DNA of 39,330 bases from Candidatus Aminicenantota bacterium (GCA_014727835.1 WJMT01000126.1:1-39330), one strand, 5' to 3'. Positions 25,019-32,825 are shown, numbered from the stretch's first letter. A program made the numbers and translations. The notes: generated from the sequence alone by a model not told the origin.

Positions 25019-25204
25019 CCCTCAGTTCCTATCTTAAGAATCATTCAAGGTATTACAACTTTTTTTATTTTATCATATTCAGCTTCAGCCGACATCTCTA
25101 AAAGAATCCGTATCAAAACTAAAAGAAAAAAAGATTTGATACCAGAAATACAAAGGCTGGATATTTGAGCCAATTAAAGAAGCTTTTCTTTTTTATGTGA
25201 AAAA

Positions 25205-26560
25205 TTATTTTTTGACCTCTTCCTCGGCAATCCGAATCATCATTTCAGCACTTTTCTCAATATCCTTGAGTGAAGTCTTCCAGGACGAAATACTGATTCT
25301 CATGGCAGTATGGCCCTGCCATTTGGTTCCTCCACACCAACAAGTGCCGTCTTCTTGAATTTTTTGAATAATTGTTTTCGTGGTTTTGGAGTCACCAAAA
25401 GAAACCAGAATTTGATTCAAAACCACATCATTGAGAACCTCAAACCCAGCTTCTCTCAATGTGTCAGCAAATAAAGATGCCGCATCACAGTTCGCCTCAA
25501 TCAAATCAACCAATCCCTCTTTCCCAAGGGAACGCAGTGCTGCCCATATTTCCAGTCCACGGGCGCGTCTTGAAATCTCTGGAACAGTACGGTGAGGTTC
25601 ACGTTTTTTCCCTGACACCAGATAAGCGGCATCTGTGGACATAGAAGCAAGGAGATGACTTTGATGCCGCACAAAAGCAATGCCGCTGTCATAGGGCACA
25701 TTAAGCCATTTATGCGCGTCTGTTCCCCATGAATCTGCCTTTTCAAGCCCTTTGGTCAAAGATGAAAATCGTGAGGATGCCAAAGCCCAAAGGCCAAAAG
25801 CGCCATCCACATGCACCCAAGCATCCGAAGATCGAGCTTTATCGCAGATCTCTTTTATGGGATCAAAGGAACCCGTATTCACATTTCCTGCCTGAGTGCA
25901 AATGATGGTGGGTTCAGTGATTATCGGAATTTTTTCTGCGATCATTCGACCCTGATCATCAGCAGGAACCTGAATGACTTGTTCACTTCCCAATCCAAGC
26001 ATGTTCAATGCTTTGAGAACACTCACATGGACTTCCTCTCCCACAATGACGTTTATACGGGGAGCTCCAGTAAGGCCCTTCCTTTGAACATCCCATCCTC
26101 TCTTTTTCAATAGCGCATAACGAGCAGAGGCCAGGCAAGTGAAATTGGCCATGGTGGCACCGGAAACAAAACCCACTCCAATTTCAAGGGGAAATTTCAA
26201 AATATCAACAAGCCATTTTTGGCAGATTTTTTCAATGTATGAAGATATTGGAGAAGAGGCTTCAATTCCTGCATTTTGGTCCCAAACACCCGCTAACAGA
26301 TTGGCTCCCAAAGCTGCAGGAAGCACTCCTCCTGTGACAAAACCAAAATATCGAGGGCCTGTGCTTGCCACTGTGGCCGGAGAACCAAATGAATCCAATT
26401 CACGGAGAACTTCTAAGGGATCTATGACATGCTTTTGAAGAGTCACATCCAAAGCTTTCATTTTGTCCAAATCCTTTTTTAAAGGAAAAACCCTTCTTTG
26501 GTCAATATGCTCCAAGTATTTTTTAGCTAGTTCAGAAAAAGTGTCAATGATTTCATTCAT
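25205..26560 (-). CDS. PLP-dependent group II amino-acid decarboxylase
   Basis: A 451-residue enzyme of the aromatic-L-amino-acid/glutamate decarboxylase fold (type I PLP). The cofactor lysine is Lys284 in TDAHKWLNVPYDSG, the PLP-nitrogen aspartate lies in VHVDGAFGLWA, and GFVSGATMANFTCLASARY is the usual phosphate-cup region. Relatives decarboxylate tyrosine, tryptophan, DOPA, aspartate or 2,4-diaminobutyrate; nothing here decides the substrate. Start choice: ATG 26560 has AAAGGA six bases ahead; a start at 26608 would add 16 unconserved residues without such a site. It stands alone between polX and the GH106-like gene. Confidence 0.88.
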   Translation of the reverse strand: MNEIIDTFSELAKKYLEHIDQRRVFPLKKDLDKMKALDVTLQKHVIDPLEVLRELDSFGSPATVASTGPRYFGFVTGGVLPAALGANLLAGVWDQNAGIEASSPISSYIEKICQKWLVDILKFPLEIGVGFVSGATMANFTCLASARYALLKKRGWDVQRKGLTGAPRINVIVGEEVHVSVLKALNMLGLGSEQVIQVPADDQGRMIAEKIPIITEPTIICTQAGNVNTGSFDPIKEICDKARSSDAWVHVDGAFGLWALASSRFSSLTKGLEKADSWGTDAHKWLNVPYDSGIAFVRHQSHLLASMSTDAAYLVSGKKREPHRTVPEISRRARGLEIWAALRSLGKEGLVDLIEANCDAASLFADTLREAGFEVLNDVVLNQILVSFGDSKTTKTIIQKIQEDGTCWCGGTKWQGHTAMRISISSWKTSLKDIEKSAEMMIRIAEEEVKK

Positions 26561-26566
26561 AATAAT

Positions 26567-26572
26567 TCCTTT
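26567..26572 (-). promoter_or_regulatory. Ribosome binding site of the PLP decarboxylase
   Basis: AAAGGA on the minus strand six bases before ATG 26560. It supports this start over the longer frame from 26608. Confidence 0.6.
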
Positions 26573-26724
26573 CTTTGAGCTCCATAAGCAATATATCATA
26601 AGATCCAAATCTATGTGAATCCGTATGCCCGGTTATGACTATCTTTCCATTTTTTTTAACACAGATGGCTTTACCTCCTCTCCTTTTCCAAAAGAATGAT
26701 CATGAACGAAAAAGGAGGCATCAA

Positions 26725-26802
26725 ATGGGCATTGATGTAATCAAACTGGATTCTTCATGTATAAATCAGGTTAAATTATTCTTTGATTTTCTCAGGAGTT
26801 GA
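26725..26802 (+). CDS. Possible 25-residue small protein with a consensus ribosome site
   Basis: A short frame (MGIDVIKLDSSC...FLRS) begins six bases after AAAAAGGAGG (26709-26718), a full match to the anti-Shine-Dalgarno complement and the strongest such site in the window. The last 27 bases run antisense into the end of the GH106-like gene. No known family is recognised. It could be a genuine small protein, the broken start of a lost gene (the opening resembles acetyltransferase N-termini), or chance. Only the ribosome site argues for it. Confidence 0.3.
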   Translation: MGIDVIKLDSSCINQVKLFFDFLRS

Positions 26803-28734
26803 AGGAACAAAAGTGATGTCCTCAAAAAATAATTTTTTCTCAGAATCAATCCTGATCAAAAGGGATTGATAAGGTTTAAAAACAAGAGTCACATCAAAAG
26901 ATTTATCCGGGAAGTTGATGCGAATATTTTCCTTTATGTCTTGTTCACAATAAGACTGACCGTATTCAATGGGATATTTCAATCCCCTCGACTTGGGATG
27001 GGAAATAAAAATCACATATTGATCTTCCTGCATTTTAGCCCAGTATTCAAGCTTAGACAAACTCTCTATAAAAGGCTTGTGGTCAACAACTTCATCCAGA
27101 TCGGAGCTTACATGATCCAGGGACAGAAGCTGGTTTACAAGTGACAGATAGTCTGGTGATTTTATTTTTCCTGGTTCTTTGGGTCTTTTCTTCACACAAA
27201 CAGGAAAACCTTGATCAGCCAGGTCCTTAATGGCGGCCAAAGCTTCTCTATCCATATACTCCACATCCACATACAAAAAAGAAAAACAAGCATCTCCGCA
27301 AATTAGTTTGTTTTTTTCCAGACGTCCTCTTTTTAAAAAATCATGATTGATCCAGAGCGGATGATATCCTCTGACTTCATCTGCAGGTTCAATGTAGCGC
27401 AGTTCATAGGCACCCCATGCCCACGGCATCTGCAGTTCTTCAGGATATTCCACCTGCATCCAGGCATCTTCCATAGGAATATAGACCGCAGCATCCGAAT
27501 AAGTTTCACCCGATTTCATTACAGCCGAGATTTTCTGCATGTATTGATTGAAAGCCGGAAGTTCAGAGGCAAAATGACTGTCCTCGCCCACATGCACAGT
27601 CGCATAAAAAATATGGGAATCTCCTTTTCCATTAAAAGGCATCCCATGCCAAAAAATCTGATTCACTCCATTGGCAAATAAAGCATCTGCCAGCATCTTT
27701 AAATCCGCAGTCTGTTCCTTTTTACTGAAAGGTCCTGGTCCGGGCCAAGACTTCCATCCGTAAACACAGGTGAAAGTCTCTGCTGAAACCTCAGGTTTTG
27801 AACTAAGCGCTGCCGCAGAAGCCGGTATCTTTGAAAATTTGGGTTCAAACAGTATGGCTTCAGATTCAGGAACATCCACTACAGTAAATGCATTCAATGG
27901 GTCAACAGGCGCTCCACCGCACTGAACCCGGGTAAAGGCATTGTTTTTATGGGCTGTTTCAGTAAACGGCTGATAAAATTCCTTGATCACATACTCAGAC
28001 ACCAGTTTCATGTAATCATAATGCACCGGAGCATTCTGGGGTTCATACAGCTCATTCATATATTCTCTAATGTCATAACCAAACCGGTCCAAAAAAACCC
28101 GTCCAAAACCCCCTGTCCACATGTAGCGGGTATCCACTTCCCAGGAATCACAAAACCAGCCCGCTCGGCCCTTTTCCATGGCTTTACCCAATCCAGACAG
28201 CATTTTTCGGGCATACATATGAAGAGCTTTTTTGTCCATATGATTGAGGACATATCCTTTGACTGGGTACTCCCATGACTTTGCCTGTCTCTGCTGGCAC
28301 TGGCTTTGACCGAATTTTTTTACCGCATACTCATTAGTTACAAAACTTCCCCCAAAAGGCCACAGAGTACCGAAAGTAAAATCACAGCACAAGCCCAGAC
28401 TCTCCGCATAGGATTTGGTGTGAGCCACGATTTCAGACCACTTGTTCCCCAGAAACTCAAACCGGTCCTCTTTGGATTCAGGATCCAGAGGATAGACCCA
28501 GGCAATCTCAACCCCGCCAAAATAGTTCTTTTTGATCCAGTCCAGCTGATATTCCACATCCTCCTTGTTTATGGTTCCGGCAAACCACCACCAGCGTGTG
28601 TGGGGTTTTGAAGAAGGATAATAGAGATCTTTGTTCTGGGTGAGTTTCCTTTCTTTTTTAGGAGTTTGGCATCCTATCAGAAACAGAAATAAGGCAAGAA
28701 TCACAATCAAGAATTCTCGAATATTTATTTTCAT
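26776..28734 (-). CDS. Lipoprotein with GH106-like (rhamnosidase-type) glycosidase domain
   Basis: A 652-residue lipoprotein: residues 1-21 are hydrophobic and LIGC gives a standard lipobox with Cys22. The mature part opens with PHTRWWWFAGTINKEDVEYQ and GGVEIAWVYP, continues with YAESLGLCCDFTFGTLWPFG and then FCDSWEVDTRYMWTGGF, followed by RFGYDIREYMNELY. These are the characteristic TIM-barrel segments of GH106 alpha-L-rhamnosidases and their relatives; Glu199 in DSWE is a plausible functional acid. At 652 residues it is shorter than typical GH106 enzymes (about 1000), lacking the usual C-terminal beta domains. Substrate and even hydrolase activity are inference. AAAGGA stands seven bases before the ATG. 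Divergent from the ICMT-like gene. Confidence 0.7.
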   Translation of the reverse strand: MKINIREFLIVILALFLFLIGCQTPKKERKLTQNKDLYYPSSKPHTRWWWFAGTINKEDVEYQLDWIKKNYFGGVEIAWVYPLDPESKEDRFEFLGNKWSEIVAHTKSYAESLGLCCDFTFGTLWPFGGSFVTNEYAVKKFGQSQCQQRQAKSWEYPVKGYVLNHMDKKALHMYARKMLSGLGKAMEKGRAGWFCDSWEVDTRYMWTGGFGRVFLDRFGYDIREYMNELYEPQNAPVHYDYMKLVSEYVIKEFYQPFTETAHKNNAFTRVQCGGAPVDPLNAFTVVDVPESEAILFEPKFSKIPASAAALSSKPEVSAETFTCVYGWKSWPGPGPFSKKEQTADLKMLADALFANGVNQIFWHGMPFNGKGDSHIFYATVHVGEDSHFASELPAFNQYMQKISAVMKSGETYSDAAVYIPMEDAWMQVEYPEELQMPWAWGAYELRYIEPADEVRGYHPLWINHDFLKRGRLEKNKLICGDACFSFLYVDVEYMDREALAAIKDLADQGFPVCVKKRPKEPGKIKSPDYLSLVNQLLSLDHVSSDLDEVVDHKPFIESLSKLEYWAKMQEDQYVIFISHPKSRGLKYPIEYGQSYCEQDIKENIRINFPDKSFDVTLVFKPYQSLLIRIDSEKKLFFEDITFVPSTPEKIKE

Positions 28735-28757
28735 AGAATTATCCTTTATTCAACCAA

Positions 28758-28787
28758 TTTATAAAATAAAATCAACATAAAATCCAA
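28758..28787 (-). promoter_or_regulatory. Candidate promoter of the GH106-like gene
   Basis: On the minus strand TTGGAT (28782-28787), 18 bases, TATAAA (28758-28763). The -10 is good but the -35 is poor, so this is tentative. Confidence 0.35.
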
Positions 28788-28822
28788 TTCCTTAAAAAAT
28801 ATTTGATATGCGCATCAGGCTC

Positions 28823-28852
28823 TAGACATTTTCCCGCTGAATAATATATGAT
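28823..28852 (+). promoter_or_regulatory. Promoter of the ICMT-like methyltransferase gene
   Basis: TAGACA (28823-28828), 18 bases, TATGAT (28847-28852), each one base from consensus. The leader would be about 17 bases, with only a weak AGAGAA ribosome site before ATG 28876. Confidence 0.6.
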
Positions 28853-28875
28853 TTTATTGTTTCCAGAGAAAAAAG

Positions 28876-29556
28876 ATGAACAAAAATGATGTCCTTTATT
28901 TTTTTAAGATGGGAATGACTCTAATTATTGGCGCAGCCGCTCTTTTCCTCACTGCCGGGAGACTGGACTGGTGGCCGGCCTGGGTCTATATTGGCATCAG
29001 CTTAAACAATCAATGCTTTGTGTTTTTTTACTTAAGAAAGAAAAACCCAGAACTTCTCAAGGAACGAACTCAGGGACCTAAAAGCGCAAAAAAATGGGAC
29101 AGACCTTTGGTGGCTGTTCAGGGAGCTCTGGGACCTTTGAGCATTTCTATCTTGTCAGGTTTAGACGAGCGTTTTAGCTGGTCATTTGTTCCAAATATTC
29201 TTCAATTCATTGGATTTATTGTTTGTCTTTTAGCTTCTGTTCTGGCTTTATGGGCTGTGGCTGTTAATCCTTTTTTCTCAGCTTTGGTCCGACTTCAAAA
29301 AGACAGAAGTCACAGGGTTATCTCCTCTGGCCCTTACCGATTTGTTAGGCATCCCGGCTATTTAGGGGCTGTGTGTTTCACCCTTGCTTTGCCGCTTCTT
29401 CTTGGTTCTTTGTGGGCCTATGTTTTTGCTTTTCTGACTGTGGTTATTATTTTTTTACGTACAGTCAAAGAAGATCAAACTTTAAAGCAGGAACTGGATG
29501 GTTACAGTAATTATTCTCAAAAAGTCCCCTACCGGCTTTTTCCCGGTCTCTGGTAG
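28876..29556 (+). CDS. Membrane methyltransferase of the ICMT/phospholipid methyltransferase family
   Basis: A 226-residue integral membrane protein with about five helices. The C-terminal half holds the family signature SSGPYRFVRHPGYLGA, whose RHPxY binds S-adenosylmethionine, then a long helix pair and the closing GYSNYSQKVPYRLFPGLW, which matches the usual ending of these enzymes. The eukaryotic member methylates isoprenylated cysteine; bacterial members methylate small lipids or other acceptors and are mostly uncharacterised. Methyl acceptor unknown. It stands alone, divergent from the GH106-like gene and convergent with the aldehyde dehydrogenase gene, which ends 25 bases away. Confidence 0.8.
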   Translation: MNKNDVLYFFKMGMTLIIGAAALFLTAGRLDWWPAWVYIGISLNNQCFVFFYLRKKNPELLKERTQGPKSAKKWDRPLVAVQGALGPLSISILSGLDERFSWSFVPNILQFIGFIVCLLASVLALWAVAVNPFFSALVRLQKDRSHRVISSGPYRFVRHPGYLGAVCFTLALPLLLGSLWAYVFAFLTVVIIFLRTVKEDQTLKQELDGYSNYSQKVPYRLFPGLW

Positions 29557-29580
29557 TTCTGACTGGAACAAAGAAAAAGA

Positions 29581-31227
29581 TCATTTTTTTAGTATACGGG
29601 GAATCCCCTTGATAAAATTAAAAACAGGGCTTCTTTTTTTTATCATTGACAAGAAAGGAATCATGGAGACCAATGTTTTGATCCTCTTTCCCCGCTGCGC
29701 TGAATAAAACAAGGATAAGGACTTTTTTATAACTTTAAAAAAGTCCTTTTCATAGGGAAACCACCAAATCAAATTTTTATTTTTGCTGAAATCCCGGCTG
29801 ATAAATTTCGCATAGACCAATTCTTTAAATCCAATGGGGCCATGACTCCGACCGATTCCCGTGTGCTTGATCCCCCCCCAAATAGCCCCTGGCTCTGTAT
29901 AGGAGGACATATGGTCATTGATGGTCACTGTTCCGGAAGAAATCATTTCCGCCATCTTTAAAGCCTTTTTTCTGTTTCTTGTCCATACCGATGCGGTCAG
30001 TCCAAAGTCAGAGTCATTGGCCAGGGAGGCGGCTTCATTCAAGTCAGAAAAGGTCATGATGGGAAGGACCGGCCCAAAGGTCTCCTTCTTCATGATTTTC
30101 ATGGAGTGATCGACCCGGGATAATACCGAAGGCCGGATAAAGTATCCCTGAAAATCGCTTATTCTCTCGCCTCCAACCAAAACTTCAGCTCCTTTTTCTT
30201 GGGCGTCTTTTATATGCTCTTCCACTTTTTCCATTTGACGATGAGAAGTCATAGGCCCGACATCGACACCTTCAAACTTAGGATCTCCCACCTTTAATTT
30301 TTTAGTCAATTCCACCACTTTTTCTGTAAACTCAGGAGCTATGCTCTTCTCCACATAAACCCTTTCCACTGATCCACAGCTTTGTCCACAGTTGGCAAAA
30401 GCTCCCCACACAGCCCCTGTCGCAGCTCTCTGAATATCTGCATCCTTAAGTACAATCATAGGATCTTTTCCCCCTAACTCCAGATGGATATTGGTCAAAT
30501 TTTGGCTCGCCAGCTCCATGATCCTTTTCCCGGTGAATGTGCTTCCTGTAAACGATATCAATTGGATATCCGAGTGAGTGATCATTTCCTCGGCCTGTTT
30601 AACCGAACACGGCACAATGTTTAAAACTCCCTGGGGAAGCCCGGCTTCTTTAAAAACCTCTCCGATAATAAGCCCGCAAAATGGAGTGGTGGATGAAGGT
30701 CTGAGCACCACTGTGTTCCCAGCAGTTAATCCAGATATAACATCCAAAAATGGAATCACAAAAGGAAAATTCCAGGGTGAAATCACCAGCATAGGCCCTA
30801 AAGAATAATACTGGAAACAGCCTTTTTTGTGGTTGAAAAGCACCATATGATGCTTCATTTTTTTTGGTTTGAGAAGAGCCTCCATGTTATGGATGTAGTA
30901 ATCTATAGATTCCAGTGAACTGTTGACCTCCATGGTCATGGATTCAGGTAGAGGAGAACCTTTTTCATAAGTGATCAATTGGCTTATTTCAAGACTTCGG
31001 TCCAGCAGTATCTGTTTGGCCTTCCTGAAAATGGCTTTTTTTGATGGAAAAGGCATCTCTTTCCAAGAAGGATATGCCTGTTTGGCTACCTGAATGGCCT
31101 GTCTGCAGTCCTGCTGTGATCCCAAGCCAGCTCTGCCTATAGGCTTGAGAGTGGCTGGATTGATAGACTCAATGGATTTAGCTGATTTCTTCCACTCATT
31201 CTGAATAAATAGTCTGTTTTGAATCAT
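29581..31227 (-). CDS. NAD(P)-dependent aldehyde dehydrogenase with hydrophobic C-terminal tail
   Basis: A 548-residue aldehyde dehydrogenase. Seen: PWNFP with Asn153, FTGSTFTGKRI for the nucleotide, general base Glu250 in LELGGKD and nucleophile Cys284 in NCGQSCGS. It oxidises aldehydes to acids. Two odd points: the cofactor-binding lysine in the usual KPS/KPAE motif is Arg here (VVLRPSSTTP, Arg176); and about 65 residues follow the normal end, rich in aromatic and basic residues (IWWFPYEKDFFKVIKKSL), suggesting membrane attachment as in fatty aldehyde dehydrogenases. Its ATG overlaps the DUF362-like stop by four bases. Aldehyde substrate unknown; a lipid-derived one would fit the tail. Confidence 0.9.
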   Translation of the reverse strand: MIQNRLFIQNEWKKSAKSIESINPATLKPIGRAGLGSQQDCRQAIQVAKQAYPSWKEMPFPSKKAIFRKAKQILLDRSLEISQLITYEKGSPLPESMTMEVNSSLESIDYYIHNMEALLKPKKMKHHMVLFNHKKGCFQYYSLGPMLVISPWNFPFVIPFLDVISGLTAGNTVVLRPSSTTPFCGLIIGEVFKEAGLPQGVLNIVPCSVKQAEEMITHSDIQLISFTGSTFTGKRIMELASQNLTNIHLELGGKDPMIVLKDADIQRAATGAVWGAFANCGQSCGSVERVYVEKSIAPEFTEKVVELTKKLKVGDPKFEGVDVGPMTSHRQMEKVEEHIKDAQEKGAEVLVGGERISDFQGYFIRPSVLSRVDHSMKIMKKETFGPVLPIMTFSDLNEAASLANDSDFGLTASVWTRNRKKALKMAEMISSGTVTINDHMSSYTEPGAIWGGIKHTGIGRSHGPIGFKELVYAKFISRDFSKNKNLIWWFPYEKDFFKVIKKSLSLFYSAQRGKRIKTLVSMIPFLSMIKKRSPVFNFIKGIPRILKK

Positions 31228-31730
31228 CTAAACCGTCCTTTTAAAATTTTTCGACACCAGGAAATAAAAAGAAAAAAATAGGCATCCAGTATGAGCTCCC
31301 AGCGCCCATATCCTCTTTCATGAGCCATCCGGATATGATCGATCTTCCATGGGTCAAGATTCAGGATGCGGGCACAGACTGCATCATGAGCTACAGGATT
31401 TTTTTCCATCACCATGAGTCCCAATTGGCAGCTGTGCTGGGTCATCTGATTGCCTCCCATGGAAATCTCAATGGCGTCCGTAGCGATAAAGTCGGGATCC
31501 ACGATCTTCCTTTTCAGGTTGAAGTTCTGGTTCCACATCCTTTCTTTATCTGTAAAAAATCCCATTTTGAGTTTTAGAACAGCGGTCAATCCTTGGGATA
31601 GGATATTGCTTTTGAGTTTAGGGGTATATATGAGGAAATCGTTATTCATGATTTCCCTAGCTGTGGTTATGGTCTGATGAATGGTTCCTTTTTTCAGATT
31701 GACTTTATCTTTTTCTTGCTTTTGACTCAT
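31224..31730 (-). CDS. Shortened DUF362-family protein
   Basis: A 168-residue protein matching the C-terminal half of DUF362. The match runs from NNDFLIYTPKLKSNILSQG, through DFIATDAIEISMGGN, to KNPVAHDAVCARILNLDP and AHERGYGR. Full DUF362 proteins have about 300-400 residues and some carry ferredoxin-type clusters; none are seen here. The frame cannot extend: the codon before ATG is TAG and the other frames upstream are broken, so the N-terminal half is missing. Yet it has a good promoter, an intact frame and four-base overlap with the aldehyde dehydrogenase gene, which argues for a retained, functional short form or a leader-type gene. A decaying remnant remains possible. Function of DUF362 is unknown. 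Confidence 0.65.
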   Translation of the reverse strand: MSQKQEKDKVNLKKGTIHQTITTAREIMNNDFLIYTPKLKSNILSQGLTAVLKLKMGFFTDKERMWNQNFNLKRKIVDPDFIATDAIEISMGGNQMTQHSCQLGLMVMEKNPVAHDAVCARILNLDPWKIDHIRMAHERGYGRWELILDAYFFLFISWCRKILKGRFR

Positions 31731-31741
31731 CTAAGAAGAAA

Positions 31742-31771
31742 ATCATACCCAGAACAAAAATATAAAGTCAA
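31742..31771 (-). promoter_or_regulatory. Promoter of the DUF362-aldehyde dehydrogenase unit (probably leaderless)
   Basis: On the minus strand TTGACT (31766-31771), 18 bases, TATGAT (31742-31747). Only 11 bases separate the -10 box from the ATG, so the mRNA should begin at or within a few bases of the start codon; no ribosome site is present. Confidence 0.65.
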
Positions 31772-31893
31772 CGGGAAATTCAATCTCTCTTACAAGACTC
31801 ATTTTTGGGTCAAAATGTCACTTCTAAGAAATATCTTTCTCTGAAGGGATTTTCATATTCGTTTTATTATTAATAGCTTAGCTCAGCCAAGCT

Positions 31894-31929
31894 GAAAACT
31901 ATGGATATTGAGAAAACTATGGATATCGA
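31894..31929 (+). repeat. Tandem pair of an 18-base repeat
   Basis: Two adjacent copies of GAAAACTATGGATATNGA (31894-31911 and 31912-31929) differ at one base. They lie between the membrane protein gene stop and the DUF362 promoter, right after a small perfect palindrome, TCAGC-CAA-GCTGA (31883-31895). Origin unknown. Confidence 0.8.
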
Positions 31930-31962
31930 ATGTGATCAAGGAATAGAAACAATAATCCGTCA

Positions 31963-32427
31963 TTATTTGAAATCCAGCCGGCTTTCCTGAAGCACGATCA
32001 CAGCAGCTGGCAGAGAATGAGCTAAATAGATAAGTCCGGCCACCACAATCCAAAGACCCGATGTATTTTCAGCAATGAAAGTCCCGGAATCAAAAATTGT
32101 TATGCTCAAAAGAGAGAGAACAATAAGAGAAAGAACAACCACAGCAAAAATAGAATAGGCTTTTTGAAGACTTTTTCTTGCCACAGTCAGCTCCCGTTCA
32201 TCCATGTGCTCACTTTTCCGGTGAACAAAACTCCAGACACCGGTTTTGAAATAAATTTTAATCATGCTCCACAAAAGCAGTCCCAGCGCCACAAAGCCGG
32301 GAAACAGAAACAGGATTCGGTTCTCGCCGATGACAGTCCACATCAAGGAAAAAACAGTCAGCCCGAGCATCGCCAGATTAAAAACCACATAAAAAAATCG
32401 ATATCCCTTACTCAGTTGTTTTTCCAT
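31963..32427 (-). CDS. Small four-helix membrane protein paired with an XRE regulator
   Basis: A 154-residue membrane protein with four predicted helices (about 12-30, 38-60, 90-110 and 122-145) and a short charged loop with HMDERE between helices two and three. No specific family is recognised with confidence; it resembles small proteins of the DUF2178 type that are encoded next to a compact helix-turn-helix regulator. The gene starts 20 bases inside the end of the regulator gene, and AAAAGGAG precedes the ATG, so the two form a coupled pair. The function may be sensing or stress response at the membrane; that is inference from the gene arrangement. Confidence 0.7.
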   Translation of the reverse strand: MEKQLSKGYRFFYVVFNLAMLGLTVFSLMWTVIGENRILFLFPGFVALGLLLWSMIKIYFKTGVWSFVHRKSEHMDERELTVARKSLQKAYSIFAVVVLSLIVLSLLSITIFDSGTFIAENTSGLWIVVAGLIYLAHSLPAAVIVLQESRLDFK

Positions 32428-32680
32428 TTTTATTCGTCTCCTTTTCCATTAAAATTTTTTCAATGGATTTCATCGGCTTTGTCGAGAAAACCATATCAAT
32501 GGGAAGATTGAAAAATTCGCTGATACGAAAAGCCAAGTCTAAACTGGGATTGTACTCTTCCCGTTCCAAATAGCCCACTGTCTGGAAGTTCACTCCAATC
32601 TTTCTTGCCAGCTCTTTCCGGGAAATACCCCTGCCTTTTCGCAAAATCGAGATACGGTTGTAAATTTTTCTATTCTTCAT
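32408..32680 (-). CDS. XRE-family (Cro/CI-type) transcriptional regulator
   Basis: A 90-residue DNA-binding protein consisting of little more than one helix-turn-helix domain. The motif runs from NRISILRKGRGISRKELARK through IGVNFQTVGYLEREEYNPS to LAFRISEFFNLPIDMVF; the YLEREEYNPSL element is typical of the compact YozG/YgzD-like subgroup. A charged tail of about 20 residues follows. It is first in a two-gene unit with the membrane protein downstream. Upstream lie a promoter and a palindrome suitable for self-control. No Shine-Dalgarno sequence is visible before its ATG, only an A/T-rich leader. Confidence 0.88.
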   Translation of the reverse strand: MKNRKIYNRISILRKGRGISRKELARKIGVNFQTVGYLEREEYNPSLDLAFRISEFFNLPIDMVFSTKPMKSIEKILMEKETNKNGKTTE

Positions 32681-32693
32681 TTTTTTATATATT

Positions 32694-32713
32694 TTGTTGT
32701 TTTTTTACAACAA
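32694..32713. promoter_or_regulatory. Palindrome before the XRE gene, probable operator
   Basis: Perfect 7-base arms TTGTTGT and ACAACAA around six T, with A/T-rich flanks continuing the symmetry. It lies between the -10 box and the start codon of the XRE regulator, a natural site for autoregulation. Confidence 0.5.
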
Positions 32714-32722
32714 TTTATATAT

Positions 32723-32750
32723 AAAATACATCTTAATGAGCCAATGTCAA
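32723..32750 (-). promoter_or_regulatory. Promoter of the XRE-membrane protein unit
   Basis: On the minus strand a consensus TTGACA (32745-32750), 16 bases, then TATTTT (32723-32728). The -35 is perfect; the -10 is only fair. Confidence 0.5.
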
Positions 32751-32779
32751 GTAAAGTTTTGGTTTCTTTTTATGAATGC

Positions 32780-32798
32780 CTCCATTATATTTATGGAG
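32780..32798. promoter_or_regulatory. Inverted repeat upstream of the PAF-acetylhydrolase-like gene
   Basis: Arms CTCCAT (32780-32785) and ATGGAG (32793-32798) around TATATTT, 27 bases before the start codon. It may be an operator or a leader hairpin; short arms make chance possible. Confidence 0.3.
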
Positions 32799-32825
32799 AT
32801 CAAAATAAAATGAACGGAATTTAAT

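Noticed and set aside
25044..25094. Minus-strand mini-frame (MSAEAEYDKIKKVVIP) upstream of polX
   Set aside because: Only 16 codons, no ribosome site, A/T-rich; treated as leader sequence. A TATGAT box there may be part of the polX promoter, but no good -35 was found.
25160..25185. Hairpin AAAGAA-GCTT-TTCTTT followed by T on the plus strand
   Set aside because: The stem is A/T-rich and weak, and the T-run is on the strand opposite to the genes ending nearby.
26560..26690. Minus-strand frame of about 40 codons reading GKAICVKKNGKIVITGHTDS, reminiscent of an OmpA-like C-terminus
   Set aside because: It has no start, overlaps the leader of the PLP decarboxylase, and the likeness is limited to GHTDS. 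Probably chance, although a gene remnant cannot be excluded.
31963..32680. XRE plus small membrane protein as a toxin-antitoxin pair
   Set aside because: The membrane protein has four helices and is longer than type I or II membrane toxins, and the pair looks like the known regulator/membrane protein cassettes.
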